Assembly: GCA_023300665.1 (NCBI GenBank)
Contig: JALZUU010000419.1
Location: forward strand, 1 to 37,512
Source of the DNA: Saprospiraceae bacterium
GTDB lineage: Bacteria; Bacteroidota; Bacteroidia; Chitinophagales; Saprospiraceae
Length of the DNA: 37,512 nt
Reading direction: 5' to 3'
Both the position numbers and the translations under genes were made by a program. The notes beneath the pieces are model-generated. The model saw only the letters and a list, made by a program, of their open reading frames with translations. It did not search any database and was not told the DNA's origin. Shown piece by piece: positions 18,926 to 29,126 of this stretch. Numbering within the stretch: the first letter of the stretch is position 1; each line of letters opens with the position of its first letter.

Positions 18926-20026
18926 ATGTCTAAACAAAAAAAAGTAATCACCTTTCTAAATCGATTTGACTTTTATCCTAATTTGGTTGCAGTACTAGAA
19001 AACTATGCGCTGATGTTGGAAGAAAATTACGAGTTAAAACTGATTACAGGTGATAAAGATGAAATTCCTCAAAGTATTTCCAAGTATTATCAGGTTTTCC
19101 AATATTCTGAGAAAAAAAAATCAGCAGGTCAATGGAGATACATGTATAATGCACTTAAAGACTTTTTTGAGAATGAACACACTGATATTCTAACCAATAC
19201 AACTTCTCCTTTATTTTCAGGATATATGATTACGCTTTTTGGAAAAAAAAAGAGCGTAAAAACTATTCTTCGTTTGACTGGAGATCTATTTGCCGAAAAA
19301 GATTTAGAAACAAAATGGAGGAAAAGATTTTATAAACAATTTATCTACGAGCCAATGCATCTTCGGGTATTTAAAGCAGCAGATGAGTTGATACCTATTG
19401 GGCAAAAGCTAGAGGCGGATCTTCTTGCACGAGGAATACAGCCTACAAAGATGAAGACGATGTGCCAGCCTTTTAAAGCCAGTTCTTTTCCACCGATTAG
19501 CCTGGAAGAAAAATTACTGATAAAAGAAAAACTCGGCATTCTACCTAATAAAAAGACCATTCTTTTTGCAGGACGATTGGTTATGATAAAAGGAATTGAC
19601 GTTTTGCATGAAATTATTGATAAGGTAAGCGCACAAAGTGACCAATTTCAGTTTTGTATCACAGGAACGGGCCCTTTATTTGATTCTTTTGATAAATACC
19701 CCCTTGACCTGGTCGCCATGCAAGGCTACATTGAGCATGATGATTTACATCAATACTATCAATGTGCAGATTTATTTTTGTATCCAACAAAAAAAGATGC
19801 TATGCCAACAGTTTTGCTAGAGGCATTGTCGGCAAGGCTACCAATTGCAGCTACTAAAGTTGGAGAAATACCTATGTTGACTAATCAATTTTTTAGTTCT
19901 TCTGATGAATTTACCGAATATATTTTAGAAGGAAATTATCAATTAGATCCAATTCCAGATTGGTTTGCTTGGGATTTTCAAAAGAAAAAATACAATCAAA
20001 TATTTAATGATTTATTAAACAGCTAG
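18926..20026 (+). CDS. Glycosyltransferase family 4
   Basis: ILFAGRLVMIKGIDVLHEII, ITGTGP, DLFLYPTKKDAMPTVLLEALSARLPIAATKVGEIP. Confidence 0.93.
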   Translation: MSKQKKVITFLNRFDFYPNLVAVLENYALMLEENYELKLITGDKDEIPQSISKYYQVFQYSEKKKSAGQWRYMYNALKDFFENEHTDILTNTTSPLFSGYMITLFGKKKSVKTILRLTGDLFAEKDLETKWRKRFYKQFIYEPMHLRVFKAADELIPIGQKLEADLLARGIQPTKMKTMCQPFKASSFPPISLEEKLLIKEKLGILPNKKTILFAGRLVMIKGIDVLHEIIDKVSAQSDQFQFCITGTGPLFDSFDKYPLDLVAMQGYIEHDDLHQYYQCADLFLYPTKKDAMPTVLLEALSARLPIAATKVGEIPMLTNQFFSSSDEFTEYILEGNYQLDPIPDWFAWDFQKKKYNQIFNDLLNS

Positions 20027-20138
20027 GACTTTATTTGATTTGTCATTAATATAAGCTTTCAAATTGTGATATTAAATTAAAGAGAACAATACTAATTGAT
20101 CGATTATCTCTAAAGAAACAAGAACTACTAAACAAAAT

Positions 20139-20936
20139 ATGGCTAAGAACGAAACAAGATCCAAAATTGCAATTAGCACCTCCGCTCTAAAACGATTAGC
20201 ATTATGGCACTTATTTTCTACAAAGCTAGATTTGGTTTTGTTAACTGAGTTTCCTAAGTCTGGTGGTACCTGGCTTTCTAAATTAATTGCTAGCTATTTG
20301 AAGATTCCTTTTCCAGAAAATGAATCTGCAAAATTTGAAAAAGCTTTATTACATGGACATCATGTATATCACCCTAATTTTCATAACTTGATTTGTTTGA
20401 ATAGAGATGGTCGTGATATTTTAGTGTCCTATTATTACCATATGTTTTCTGGAATGAAAGAAATTAAATCCTCGGTAGTAAATGATTTTAGAAAGAATCT
20501 TAATTTCAAAGATTACCAGGATACCAAAGTCAATCTTCCAAAATATATTGAATATATGTTTACTCAATACAATAAAGGAAAATTCAGATTTAGTTGGAGC
20601 GAATTCGTACAATCCTTTTATGGGAAAGAAGACGTAATTCATGTTAAATACGAAGATCTTTTGGCTGATGCTCCTCAAACACTCAACAATATTTTAGTTC
20701 AATTAAATGAAGAACAAGTAGACATAGCAAAAGTAAAGAGCATAGTCAACCGTTTTTCATTTAAAAATCAAACAAACCGCAAGCCAGGAGAGGAAGATAC
20801 AAAAAGCTTTTTGCGAAAAGGTATCGCTGGCGATTGGAAGAATCATTTTTCTCCCAAAGCTTGTCAGGTATTTGATCATTACGCAGGCAAAGAACTGATT
20901 CACCTTGGATATGAAAAAGACCACAACTGGTATTAG
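20139..20936 (+). CDS. Sulfotransferase domain protein (PAPS-dependent)
   Basis: VLLTEFPKSGGTWLSKLIASYL (5'-phosphosulfate-binding loop), LICLNRDGRDILVSYYYHMFSG (3'-phosphate-binding), VKYEDLLAD, C-terminal LRKGIAGDWKNHFSP. Confidence 0.93.
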   Translation: MAKNETRSKIAISTSALKRLALWHLFSTKLDLVLLTEFPKSGGTWLSKLIASYLKIPFPENESAKFEKALLHGHHVYHPNFHNLICLNRDGRDILVSYYYHMFSGMKEIKSSVVNDFRKNLNFKDYQDTKVNLPKYIEYMFTQYNKGKFRFSWSEFVQSFYGKEDVIHVKYEDLLADAPQTLNNILVQLNEEQVDIAKVKSIVNRFSFKNQTNRKPGEEDTKSFLRKGIAGDWKNHFSPKACQVFDHYAGKELIHLGYEKDHNWY

Positions 20937-20939
20937 ATT

Positions 20940-22097
20940 ATGATAGTAGGTATTGATGCATCAAATGCACATAGTGGAGGAATCATTAATTACCTCCAAG
21001 AGTTATTGAAAGTTGCTGAACCAGCAAAACACGGGATAGAGAAAGTGATCATGTGGGCACCAAAAAAAGTAGCTGATAAATTACCCGACCAACCTTGGTT
21101 AGAAAAACGATACCATCCTTTTTTAGATAAAGGGTTAATTTATCGTCAGCTTTGGCAAAAATTTTACCTTACTAAATCAGTCAAAGAGGAATGTGATCTG
21201 TTGTATAGCCCAGGAGGAATTTATCTAAAATCTTTTCGTCCATACATTGTTTGCTGTATGAATATGTTGCCTTTCGAAAAGGAAGAAAAATCCCGCTACG
21301 AAAAATGGTCTTGGTGGCGAATAAAAATAGAGCGAATCCTGAAGGAATACCTACAGTCATTTAAAAAAGCCAACGGCGTAATTTTTCTTTCTAATTATGC
21401 ACATGATTATTTTTTAAAATATTTTTTCCAACCTGAATCAACTGATATTATCTCATTCGGAGCTAGGTCACTTTATTTTTTTGATAAAAAAGAACAACTC
21501 CCCATTGAGTCATATACGAAAGAAAATCCTTTCAAAGTTTTATATATTTCTCCGGTTACGGCTTACAAACATCAATGGGTTTTAGCGGAAGCTGTCGCTA
21601 AACTTCGAAATGCAGGTTACGCTATTGAGTTAAATTTATCAGGAAGAGTAACCTACAAAACTGCTGGAGAAAAACTAGAGACGGTCTTGAAAAAATATGA
21701 TCCTCAACAAACATTTTTGAAGTATCACGGATTTGCCTCCGACGAAACACTTTTACAATTAAGAAAAGAAACGAATGCGTATGCTTTCTCTTCTAGTTGT
21801 GAAAATCTTCCAACTATTTTGATTGAATATATGTCCTCCGGGCGGCCTATCGCTTGCTCAAATAAAGGACCTATGCCAGATTGTTTACAAGATGCTGGAT
21901 TCTACTTTGATCCTACTTCTGTTGAAAGTACCTACCAAGGAATTGAAGAGATGATATTAGCACCTCAAGAAAGGAACTTTAGAGCTGATAAAGCACAAGA
22001 GCTGGCACGTGAATTTGTTTGGGAAGATTGTGCAGACAAAACATTCCAATATTTCAATGAAATTTACCATAGTCACCATAATACGCAACCTGCTTAG
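20940..22097 (+). CDS. Glycosyltransferase family 4
   Basis: VGIDASNAHSGGIINYLQELL, LYSPGGIY, VLYISPVTAYKHQWVLAEAVAKL, ENLPTILIEYMSSGRPIACSNKGPMPD. Confidence 0.92.
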   Translation: MIVGIDASNAHSGGIINYLQELLKVAEPAKHGIEKVIMWAPKKVADKLPDQPWLEKRYHPFLDKGLIYRQLWQKFYLTKSVKEECDLLYSPGGIYLKSFRPYIVCCMNMLPFEKEEKSRYEKWSWWRIKIERILKEYLQSFKKANGVIFLSNYAHDYFLKYFFQPESTDIISFGARSLYFFDKKEQLPIESYTKENPFKVLYISPVTAYKHQWVLAEAVAKLRNAGYAIELNLSGRVTYKTAGEKLETVLKKYDPQQTFLKYHGFASDETLLQLRKETNAYAFSSSCENLPTILIEYMSSGRPIACSNKGPMPDCLQDAGFYFDPTSVESTYQGIEEMILAPQERNFRADKAQELAREFVWEDCADKTFQYFNEIYHSHHNTQPA

Positions 22098-22125
22098 GGA
22101 TTAAGCATCAATAAACCCAATAAAA

Positions 22126-23196
22126 ATGTCTGATATATTTATTTGTGAAGATGAACTATTAATTACAGCTATTCAGCGAATGGATGCTATTAGTAGGAAA
22201 CTTTTGATCGTTACAGATGAAAAAGAGCATTATAAAACCCTCTTGAGCATTGGTGATGTTCAAAGACATTTAATAAAAAATCAAGATTTTAATATTCCTG
22301 TTAAGAGCATTATTCGACCAGATAGAGAAAATATCGTAGTTTATGAAGATGACCCTTTAGAGGAAGTCAAAAAAGTAATGCTTGAGCACCGTACAGAGTT
22401 TATGCCAGTACTCAATGAGGATGGAAAATTGATTAAAGTACATTACTGGGAAGATATTTTTAATACAGCCTTTACAATTGCTAAAAGTGATCTCGATCTT
22501 CCAGTAGTTATCATGGCGGGAGGAAAAGGATCAAGACTCAAACCCATTACCAATATTATTCCTAAACCATTAATTCCTCTAGGAGAAAAACCGATTATTG
22601 AAATGATCGTAGATAGGTTTGTTTTGATGGGAGCAAGAAGTTTTTATCTTTCCGTTAATTATAAGGCGGAGATGATAGTCAATCATTTTAAAAATATCGA
22701 AGATAAAGAATATACCGTTTCTGGTTTTACAGAGGACAAACCACTGGGTACCGCAGGAAGTCTACACTTACTTAAGGATAAAATTGACTCTACTTTTTTT
22801 GTCTCTAATTGTGATATTCTGATTGATCAGGATTTAACGGAAGTATATAATTATCATGCTTCTAATAAAAATGAGCTGACGTTGATCGCTGCAATCAAGC
22901 AATATTCTATTCCTTATGGAACACTTGAAGTGGATAATACTGGACTCCTTCATGCACTAAAAGAAAAACCCAAAATGACTTACTTGGTCAATGCAGGTTT
23001 ATATATTATTGAACCACATTTACTCAAAGAGATTCCTGAGAATGAGTTTTATCATATCACACACCTAATTGAGAAAATTTTGAAAAGAAAAGGAAAAGTG
23101 GGAGTATTTCCAGTTAGTGAAGGTTCTTGGCACGACATCGGTGAATGGAAACAATACAAAGAAACTCTAGAAAGCCACGGCTATACTTTTTGGTAA
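22126..23196 (+). CDS. Nucleotidyltransferase with N-terminal CBS pair (PtmE-like hexosamine-1-P nucleotidyltransferase)
   Basis: CBS-like region residues 1-120, then VVIMAGGKGSRLKPITNIIPKPLIPLGEKPIIEMIVDRF and GSWHDIGEWKQYKE. Confidence 0.9.
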   Translation: MSDIFICEDELLITAIQRMDAISRKLLIVTDEKEHYKTLLSIGDVQRHLIKNQDFNIPVKSIIRPDRENIVVYEDDPLEEVKKVMLEHRTEFMPVLNEDGKLIKVHYWEDIFNTAFTIAKSDLDLPVVIMAGGKGSRLKPITNIIPKPLIPLGEKPIIEMIVDRFVLMGARSFYLSVNYKAEMIVNHFKNIEDKEYTVSGFTEDKPLGTAGSLHLLKDKIDSTFFVSNCDILIDQDLTEVYNYHASNKNELTLIAAIKQYSIPYGTLEVDNTGLLHALKEKPKMTYLVNAGLYIIEPHLLKEIPENEFYHITHLIEKILKRKGKVGVFPVSEGSWHDIGEWKQYKETLESHGYTFW

Positions 23197-23369
23197 TATG
23201 GTCGAAAGAAATAAGATAGCCCGATTGAATTGGTAAAATAAAAGCAGAGAATCAAAAGAAGCCCAATGCTAATGTTTTCGTTTCCTACTTTCGTAGTTTT
23301 TTGCTGCGGATTAAAAAATATATTATTCTAACTTTTCGTTTATTCCATTTTAAATTATTGATTAATATA

Positions 23370-24131
23370 ATGTCTAAAAAAATTCAAAATAAACCAGTTA
23401 ATAAAGAATCTTCAAGATTCCTTTGGTCTCATCACCATCCATTACACAGAATTTCTGTCAAAGTTTTCAATCGATTAATGCGATATGTACCCTTTGGTGC
23501 AAAATATGGCTTAGGTAAATGGAGAAGAAAAAATCGATTTCCTTATAAATTAATTGAAGAAGGAAAAACGGTCGTACAGGTTGGAGCTCCTATTGATACA
23601 CTAGGAAGTGGTCGGTCAAGAGCCATGTACTTTACCCTTTTTGCAGGCAATAAAGGGAAGGCAGTCATTGTAGAACCAGATGGTGCTAGTCAGAAAATGT
23701 TTGAAAGCCATAAAACTAAAAGAGATTTATCACAAATAAATTTTGTTAACCAAGGGGCCTGGAGTGAGCCTAAAACATTACGTTTTTATATTGATCCATC
23801 TCATCCAGCGACTAACTTTACCGAAGGTGTTAGAAACTATTCTAAAGAAGAAATGGCTGCTTATGAATTAATTGAATTAGATGCAGATACAATTGATAAT
23901 ATTTTAGATCGCTTGAAAATTAATGACCCATATTTAGTTAGTATTACTACAAATGGGGCTGAGCCAGAAATCTTGAAAGGATTGGAAAAAAGTATGAAAA
24001 GGGGACTCACTTTTATTGCATTAGCAAGAACAGGTGAAAAATATATTGAATTAATGAATTCCTACGGATATGAGTTATATGCTCATGATGATAGAGGATA
24101 TACTTTTAAAAAGAGCGATGCTAAAAGTTGA
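23370..24131 (+). CDS. Divergent FkbM-like methyltransferase
   Basis: ORF 23301-24131 opens with TTG; ATG at 23370 is a likelier start. VVQVGAPIDTLGSGRSRAMYFTLFAG, IVEPDGASQKMFE, LVSITTNGAEPEILKGLE. Confidence 0.72.
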   Translation: MSKKIQNKPVNKESSRFLWSHHHPLHRISVKVFNRLMRYVPFGAKYGLGKWRRKNRFPYKLIEEGKTVVQVGAPIDTLGSGRSRAMYFTLFAGNKGKAVIVEPDGASQKMFESHKTKRDLSQINFVNQGAWSEPKTLRFYIDPSHPATNFTEGVRNYSKEEMAAYELIELDADTIDNILDRLKINDPYLVSITTNGAEPEILKGLEKSMKRGLTFIALARTGEKYIELMNSYGYELYAHDDRGYTFKKSDAKS

Positions 24132-24666
24132 TAAAAGTGCTTACAATAATGATTGGTACAATCCTGGTTCAAAGACAAAACGTATCTTATGGATGTTGAT
24201 AAATCCAATTTTTATTAAGAATCATTTTTTTCCATTTGCTATTTTCAAGGTTTTTATTTTAAAAGCATTTGGAGCTAAAATTGGAAAACGCCTGACTATT
24301 AAACAAGGAGTTAATATTAAATATCCATGGTTTTTAGAAATCGGAGACTATGTAGGACTGGGCGAAAATGTTTGGATAGATAATTTGGCTCACGTCAAAA
24401 TAGGAAACCAAGCAACTATTTCACAAGGAGTATATCTGTTGACCGGAAACCATGATTTTAACTCTCAACAATTCGAGCTTATTATTAAACCAATCACCAT
24501 CGAGGATGGCGTTTGGATTGGTGCAAAATCAACTGTCTGCCCAGGGGTCACTTGTCATTCGCATTCCGTTTTAGGAGTAGGTTCTACGTTGACTAAAAAT
24601 ATGGATGCTTATGGAATTTATTTTGGGCTTCCTGCAACAAAAGTAAAGGAGAGGAAATTACGATGA
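24118..24666 (+). CDS. WcaF-like acyltransferase (left-handed beta-helix)
   Basis: ATG 24118 gives MLKVDKSAYNNDWYNPGSKTKRILWMLINPIF; IKYPWFLEIGDYVGLGENVWIDNLAHVKIGNQATISQGVYLLTGNHDF. Confidence 0.9.
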   Translation: MLKVDKSAYNNDWYNPGSKTKRILWMLINPIFIKNHFFPFAIFKVFILKAFGAKIGKRLTIKQGVNIKYPWFLEIGDYVGLGENVWIDNLAHVKIGNQATISQGVYLLTGNHDFNSQQFELIIKPITIEDGVWIGAKSTVCPGVTCHSHSVLGVGSTLTKNMDAYGIYFGLPATKVKERKLR

Positions 24667-25829
24667 AACGAATTCATTTTTACAATACTTTCGAAATTAC
24701 AGTGCCCATTTGGAATTGGCTATTTCCTTATTTGAAAAAAAATAACATACTTCCATATGCTATTTTATCCTCTGGGAAATATCGAAAAGAAAAGCAGTCT
24801 AAAATTCATGCTTCAACCAAATGGATCTGGGTACCTTCTTTTTTTAAAGATAAAAAACTTTTTAACCATTTATTTTATATTCTTTTTGCTCCTTTTCGAA
24901 TTTTATTCAATAAGGCAGATCTGAACGTATTTTACACACAACCACCTTTTGGCTTACCGATTCTTGCTTTTTTCTCTCGTCTTCGTGGAGTGCCTTATGT
25001 GGCTCATATTATGGATTATCATCCTGATCTACTTTTAGCAAATGGACGGTTAAATAAAGAAGGTTTTCTATATCGAATACTAGATGGAATGTATCTTCGA
25101 GCCTTAAAAAAATCTAAAAGAGTAATCGTTTTAGGATCTTGTATGGAATTACTTTTCTTGTCAAAAGGAATTGCTAAAGAGAAAATTGATACGATTCAAA
25201 ACATCAGTTCCGTTGAAGACTTTAAAGAAAAAAAATCAACGGTAATTCAAAAGTTTAAAGAAAAGTATGGAGCTCAAAATAAACTAATTATTCTTTATGC
25301 AGGAAATATGGGAGTCGCTCATGAATTCCGTACTATGTTGAGTTGTACCAAATTTTTTAAGAAAGAAATTCAGTTTTTTTTTGCCGGAAAAGGAAAACGT
25401 AGAAAAGAAATTGAAGAAATTTTATCAGAGAATGAAACTGATAATATTACCTTGTTTTCTTATTTGCCTGACGACGAATTTGAATTGATTTTGGAAGTGG
25501 CAGATTTTCATTTTATCTCATTGAGAAAAGGGTTTGAAGGAGTAATGGTTCCTAGTAAATTTTACTCTAGTTTAGCTATTGGCAAACCTATTATATTTGA
25601 AGGAAATGAGCTTTCGGAAGTTGCTCAAGCTATTTTAAAATACGATTGTGGCTTGGTAGTGGAGCATTTGAACGAAGCTGAATTGAAAAGAAAATTAAGC
25701 GACTTAGTTCAAAAGAAAATTTCAGTAGATGCTTTAGGTGATAATTCAAAAAAAACTTATAGCAAGCAATTTCATTCTTCTACTTTTAATAAAAAATATT
25801 TAGCTACACTTGAAAAGTGTTTTCAATGA
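24663..25829 (+). CDS. Glycosyltransferase family 4 (WcaI-like)
   Basis: YVAHIMDYHPDLL, KLIILYAGNMGVAHEFRTML, FFAGKGKRRKEIEE, GVMVPSKFYSSLAIGKPIIF. Confidence 0.9.
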   Translation: MKRIHFYNTFEITVPIWNWLFPYLKKNNILPYAILSSGKYRKEKQSKIHASTKWIWVPSFFKDKKLFNHLFYILFAPFRILFNKADLNVFYTQPPFGLPILAFFSRLRGVPYVAHIMDYHPDLLLANGRLNKEGFLYRILDGMYLRALKKSKRVIVLGSCMELLFLSKGIAKEKIDTIQNISSVEDFKEKKSTVIQKFKEKYGAQNKLIILYAGNMGVAHEFRTMLSCTKFFKKEIQFFFAGKGKRRKEIEEILSENETDNITLFSYLPDDEFELILEVADFHFISLRKGFEGVMVPSKFYSSLAIGKPIIFEGNELSEVAQAILKYDCGLVVEHLNEAELKRKLSDLVQKKISVDALGDNSKKTYSKQFHSSTFNKKYLATLEKCFQ

Positions 25830-26689
25830 ATAAAGAAGATATTTCATATATACCAATTATTTTGATAGGTGCAGCCAGGTCAGGTACTAAATTACTGAGA
25901 GATGTAATCAGCACCTCATTGGATGTCGAAAAAATTCCATTTGATATCAATTTTGTTTGGAAATATAATAACGAAAAAATTCCACATGACCTTTTGACAC
26001 AGGATAACTATAACTCCAAAGCAGAAAAATTCATTAAAAAATATTTTAATAAATTTAGTAAAAAAAAACCGTTTTTAATTGAAAAAACAGTTAGTAATAC
26101 TTTGCGAATTGACTTTGTTAGGAGGTTTTTTCCAAACGCAAAGTTTATCTACCTGATTAGAGATGGGAGAGATGTGGTAGAATCCGTAGCAAGACAATGG
26201 GGGACGGCACCAAAAGGTAATTACTTAATTGATAAACTAAAAACCTTTCCATTATCCAAAACACTCTCTTATGGATGGTTGTATGGGACAGACTTAGTGA
26301 AGATTAAACTACTTGGACAACCTTCAGAATCTTATGTATGGGGAGTCAAATACCCGAATTATAAAGTTGATCTAAAAAATGATGATGTACACAGTTTTTG
26401 CTCTAAACAATGGAAATTTTGTATAGAGGAATCTGAAAAACAAATAAAAAATATTCCTACAAATAACTTGATGAAAATTAGATATGAAGATTTTGTTAAA
26501 GATCCATTATCCGAATTTTTAAGGATCGAAAATTTTCTAGGTCTAAATTCTAAAATTAATCGAGAAGAAATAAAAAAAATAAAACCTAATAATGTTGGTA
26601 AAGGTTTTAAAAAATTGACCGAAGAACAGCGAAAGAAAGTATTAAAAATTATAGCACCAACTTTAACTAAACTAAATTACAAAGTCTAA
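25826..26689 (+). CDS. Sulfotransferase family protein
   Basis: ATG 25826; IILIGAARSGTKLLRDVIS (PSB-loop), LIEKTVSNTLRIDFVRRFFPNAKFIYLIRDGRDVVESVARQW, IRYEDFVKDPLSE. Confidence 0.9.
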   Translation: MNKEDISYIPIILIGAARSGTKLLRDVISTSLDVEKIPFDINFVWKYNNEKIPHDLLTQDNYNSKAEKFIKKYFNKFSKKKPFLIEKTVSNTLRIDFVRRFFPNAKFIYLIRDGRDVVESVARQWGTAPKGNYLIDKLKTFPLSKTLSYGWLYGTDLVKIKLLGQPSESYVWGVKYPNYKVDLKNDDVHSFCSKQWKFCIEESEKQIKNIPTNNLMKIRYEDFVKDPLSEFLRIENFLGLNSKINREEIKKIKPNNVGKGFKKLTEEQRKKVLKIIAPTLTKLNYKV

Positions 26690-27924
26690 TGAAAGTACCA
26701 TTCTGCCTACCGCTCATTGATCAGGATGTTATCAATGAAGTAAATGACACGCTCACCAACACTGGTTGGCTTACCACAGGACCTAAGGTTCGTGCGCTAG
26801 AGCAAGAAATTAATAAACTAACGGGTATCCCCAACTCTTTATGTGTTAACTCCTGGACTTCAGGAGCGATGCTAATATTGCGTTGGTTTGATATTGGACC
26901 TGGTGATGAGGTAATTATTCCTGCATACACTTATAGCGCAACTGCACTTTGTGCCATGAACATCGGTGCCAAAGTTGTGATGGTAGACGTTAGCGATGAT
27001 TTTAATATCAACGTTGCAAATATCCGAAAAGCCATCACTAAAAATACCAAAGCCATTCTTCCAGTAGATATTGGAGGCTGGCCATGTGATTATGATGAGA
27101 TTATGGAACTGGTTAATTCAGAAGAAGTGAAAAATAAATTTTCTCCTGATTCTGATCGACAACGAAAGTTGGGAAGACCTGTCGTACTTTCTGATTCTGC
27201 CCACAGTATTGGTGCAACGTATAAAGGAAAGTCTGCTGCTCAGTTTGGAGACTTTACGATCTTTTCTCTACATTCTGTAAAGAATGTTACTGCTGGAGAA
27301 GGAGGTAATATTGTAATTAATTTACCAGCGCCTTTTGACAACGCCGACGAGTATAACTTCCTAAAAGCTTTTGCGCTAAATGGTCAAAATAAAAGTGCTT
27401 TTGAAAAAAATCAAGTAGGTGCTTGGCGGTATGATATTATTGATCAAGGATTAAAAATAAATATGCCAGATATTTGTGCAGCAGTTGCTTTGGCACAAAT
27501 CAAAAAGTACACAGCAGAAATGCTGCCAGAACGAAAACGGATTTTCACCCAATATAATGAAGGCTTCGCTAACTATGATTGGGCTATCTTGCCAAATTTT
27601 AAAAATGATATAAAGGAATCCTCTTGTCACTTATACACGATTCGGTTTAAAGATATAACAGAAAACGAGCGAGATGCGATGATTCAGTATATCTCTGAAA
27701 GACAAATAGGGGTAAACGTACACTATATTCCAATGGCAATGTTGACCTTATTTAAAAATAAAGGATACGATATCAAAGATTACCCAAACACCTTTAATCT
27801 TTATCATAATTTGATTACGCTCCCCGTTTATAATAATTTGTCGCCTGAGCAAATAAGTTATGTAATTGATATTGTTATCGAATCTTATAACGCCGTAAAG
27901 AAAAATACACATGCTGCAATTTGA
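26689..27924 (+). CDS. DegT/DnrJ/EryC1/StrS aminotransferase
   Basis: VPFCLPLIDQDVINEV, GWLTTGPKVRALEQEI, IPAYTYSATALC, DSAHSIGA, FSLHSVKNVTAGEGGNIV. Confidence 0.93.
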   Translation: MKVPFCLPLIDQDVINEVNDTLTNTGWLTTGPKVRALEQEINKLTGIPNSLCVNSWTSGAMLILRWFDIGPGDEVIIPAYTYSATALCAMNIGAKVVMVDVSDDFNINVANIRKAITKNTKAILPVDIGGWPCDYDEIMELVNSEEVKNKFSPDSDRQRKLGRPVVLSDSAHSIGATYKGKSAAQFGDFTIFSLHSVKNVTAGEGGNIVINLPAPFDNADEYNFLKAFALNGQNKSAFEKNQVGAWRYDIIDQGLKINMPDICAAVALAQIKKYTAEMLPERKRIFTQYNEGFANYDWAILPNFKNDIKESSCHLYTIRFKDITENERDAMIQYISERQIGVNVHYIPMAMLTLFKNKGYDIKDYPNTFNLYHNLITLPVYNNLSPEQISYVIDIVIESYNAVKKNTHAAI

Positions 27925-29122
27925 AGTAAATAGCTTTATAAAAAAACATATTACACGTCGCCCAGAGAGTATGTTTTTACCTGATATTGATACAAATAAA
28001 GCGGTACTATCTAATGCTATTCAGGGAAAAAAACTATTGGTCATTGGAGGCGCTGGAACTATTGGCTCTTCGTTTATCAAGGCTATTATTCGATTTAAAC
28101 CTTCGTCTTTAATTGTCGTAGATTATAATGAAAATGGACTGACAGAACTTACCAGAGATTTGAGGAGTAGTCTCTCTGAATTTGTTCCAACGGAGTACAT
28201 CACTTATCCTTTTGATTTTGGTGGTCCTATCTTTGAAAAATTGTTGAATGATCATCAATTTGATGTTATTGCTTGCTTTGCAGCACATAAGCATGTTCGG
28301 AGTGAAAAAGATCATCTTGCAATTGAGGCAATGGTAAGAAACAATGTTTTTAATACCAAAAACCTTATAGAGTTGGCAATGGCTAATAAGCCTAATCACT
28401 TCTTTTGTGTTAGTACCGATAAAGCAGCTAATCCAGTGAATGTAATGGGGGCTAGTAAAAAAGTAATGGAAAAAGTATTACTAGCTTATACTAAAGAATT
28501 GAAAATAACCACCGCTCGATTTGCTAACGTAGCCTTTTCTAATGGTAGTTTATTATTTGGCTTCTTGGAACGAATCATGAAACGCCAGCCTTTAACAGCA
28601 CCGTTAGATATTAAACGTTATTTCGTATCTCCTGAAGAATCTGGTCAATTATGTATGTTGGCTTGTATCATGGGGAATTCATCTGATATCTTTTTTCCAA
28701 AATTGAATGCGTCGCAAATGATGTCTTTCTCCGATATCGCAGAAAATTTCTTACTAGAAATGGGATTGGAAGCCCAACATTGTCAAACGCCTGAAGAGGC
28801 TCGACAATTAGCAAAAAAATGGAAACCTGGCATGAAAAAATATCCTGTTTTCTTTTTTGCTTCTGATACTTCTGGAGAAAAACCTTACGAAGAATTCTTT
28901 ACAGATACGGATAATGTGGATATGAAAGCATTTGAAGCATTAGGAGTTGTGAAAAATTCAGAAATTCTTCCAAAAGAGAATATTAATGGAATGATTAATC
29001 AATTTGATAGTTTGTTTGCAAGTAATAAGATTGAAAAAAAGGATGTGGTGAATTTATTAAATAATATCCTTCCAGACTTTAGTCATATTGAAACAGGAAA
29101 AGGATTAGACGAAAAAATGTAA
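27911..29122 (+). CDS. CapD-like nucleotide-sugar dehydratase/epimerase (SDR)
   Basis: KLLVIGGAGTIGSSFIKAII, CFAAHKHVRSEKDHLAIEAMVRNNVFNTKNL, VSTDKAANPVNVMGASKKVMEKVL, RFANVAFSNGSLLFGFLERI. Confidence 0.88.
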   Translation: MLQFEVNSFIKKHITRRPESMFLPDIDTNKAVLSNAIQGKKLLVIGGAGTIGSSFIKAIIRFKPSSLIVVDYNENGLTELTRDLRSSLSEFVPTEYITYPFDFGGPIFEKLLNDHQFDVIACFAAHKHVRSEKDHLAIEAMVRNNVFNTKNLIELAMANKPNHFFCVSTDKAANPVNVMGASKKVMEKVLLAYTKELKITTARFANVAFSNGSLLFGFLERIMKRQPLTAPLDIKRYFVSPEESGQLCMLACIMGNSSDIFFPKLNASQMMSFSDIAENFLLEMGLEAQHCQTPEEARQLAKKWKPGMKKYPVFFFASDTSGEKPYEEFFTDTDNVDMKAFEALGVVKNSEILPKENINGMINQFDSLFASNKIEKKDVVNLLNNILPDFSHIETGKGLDEKM

Positions 29123-29126
29123 TTTC

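Noticed and set aside
23286-23307. Small CTAC-TTTC-GTAG hairpin followed by T-run as an intrinsic terminator
   Set aside because: Stem of only 4 bp; too weak to call a terminator, and genes on either side are co-directional.
28109-28399. 96-aa minus-strand ORF within the second CapD-like gene
   Set aside because: Antisense to a CDS with clear motifs; no coherent domain.
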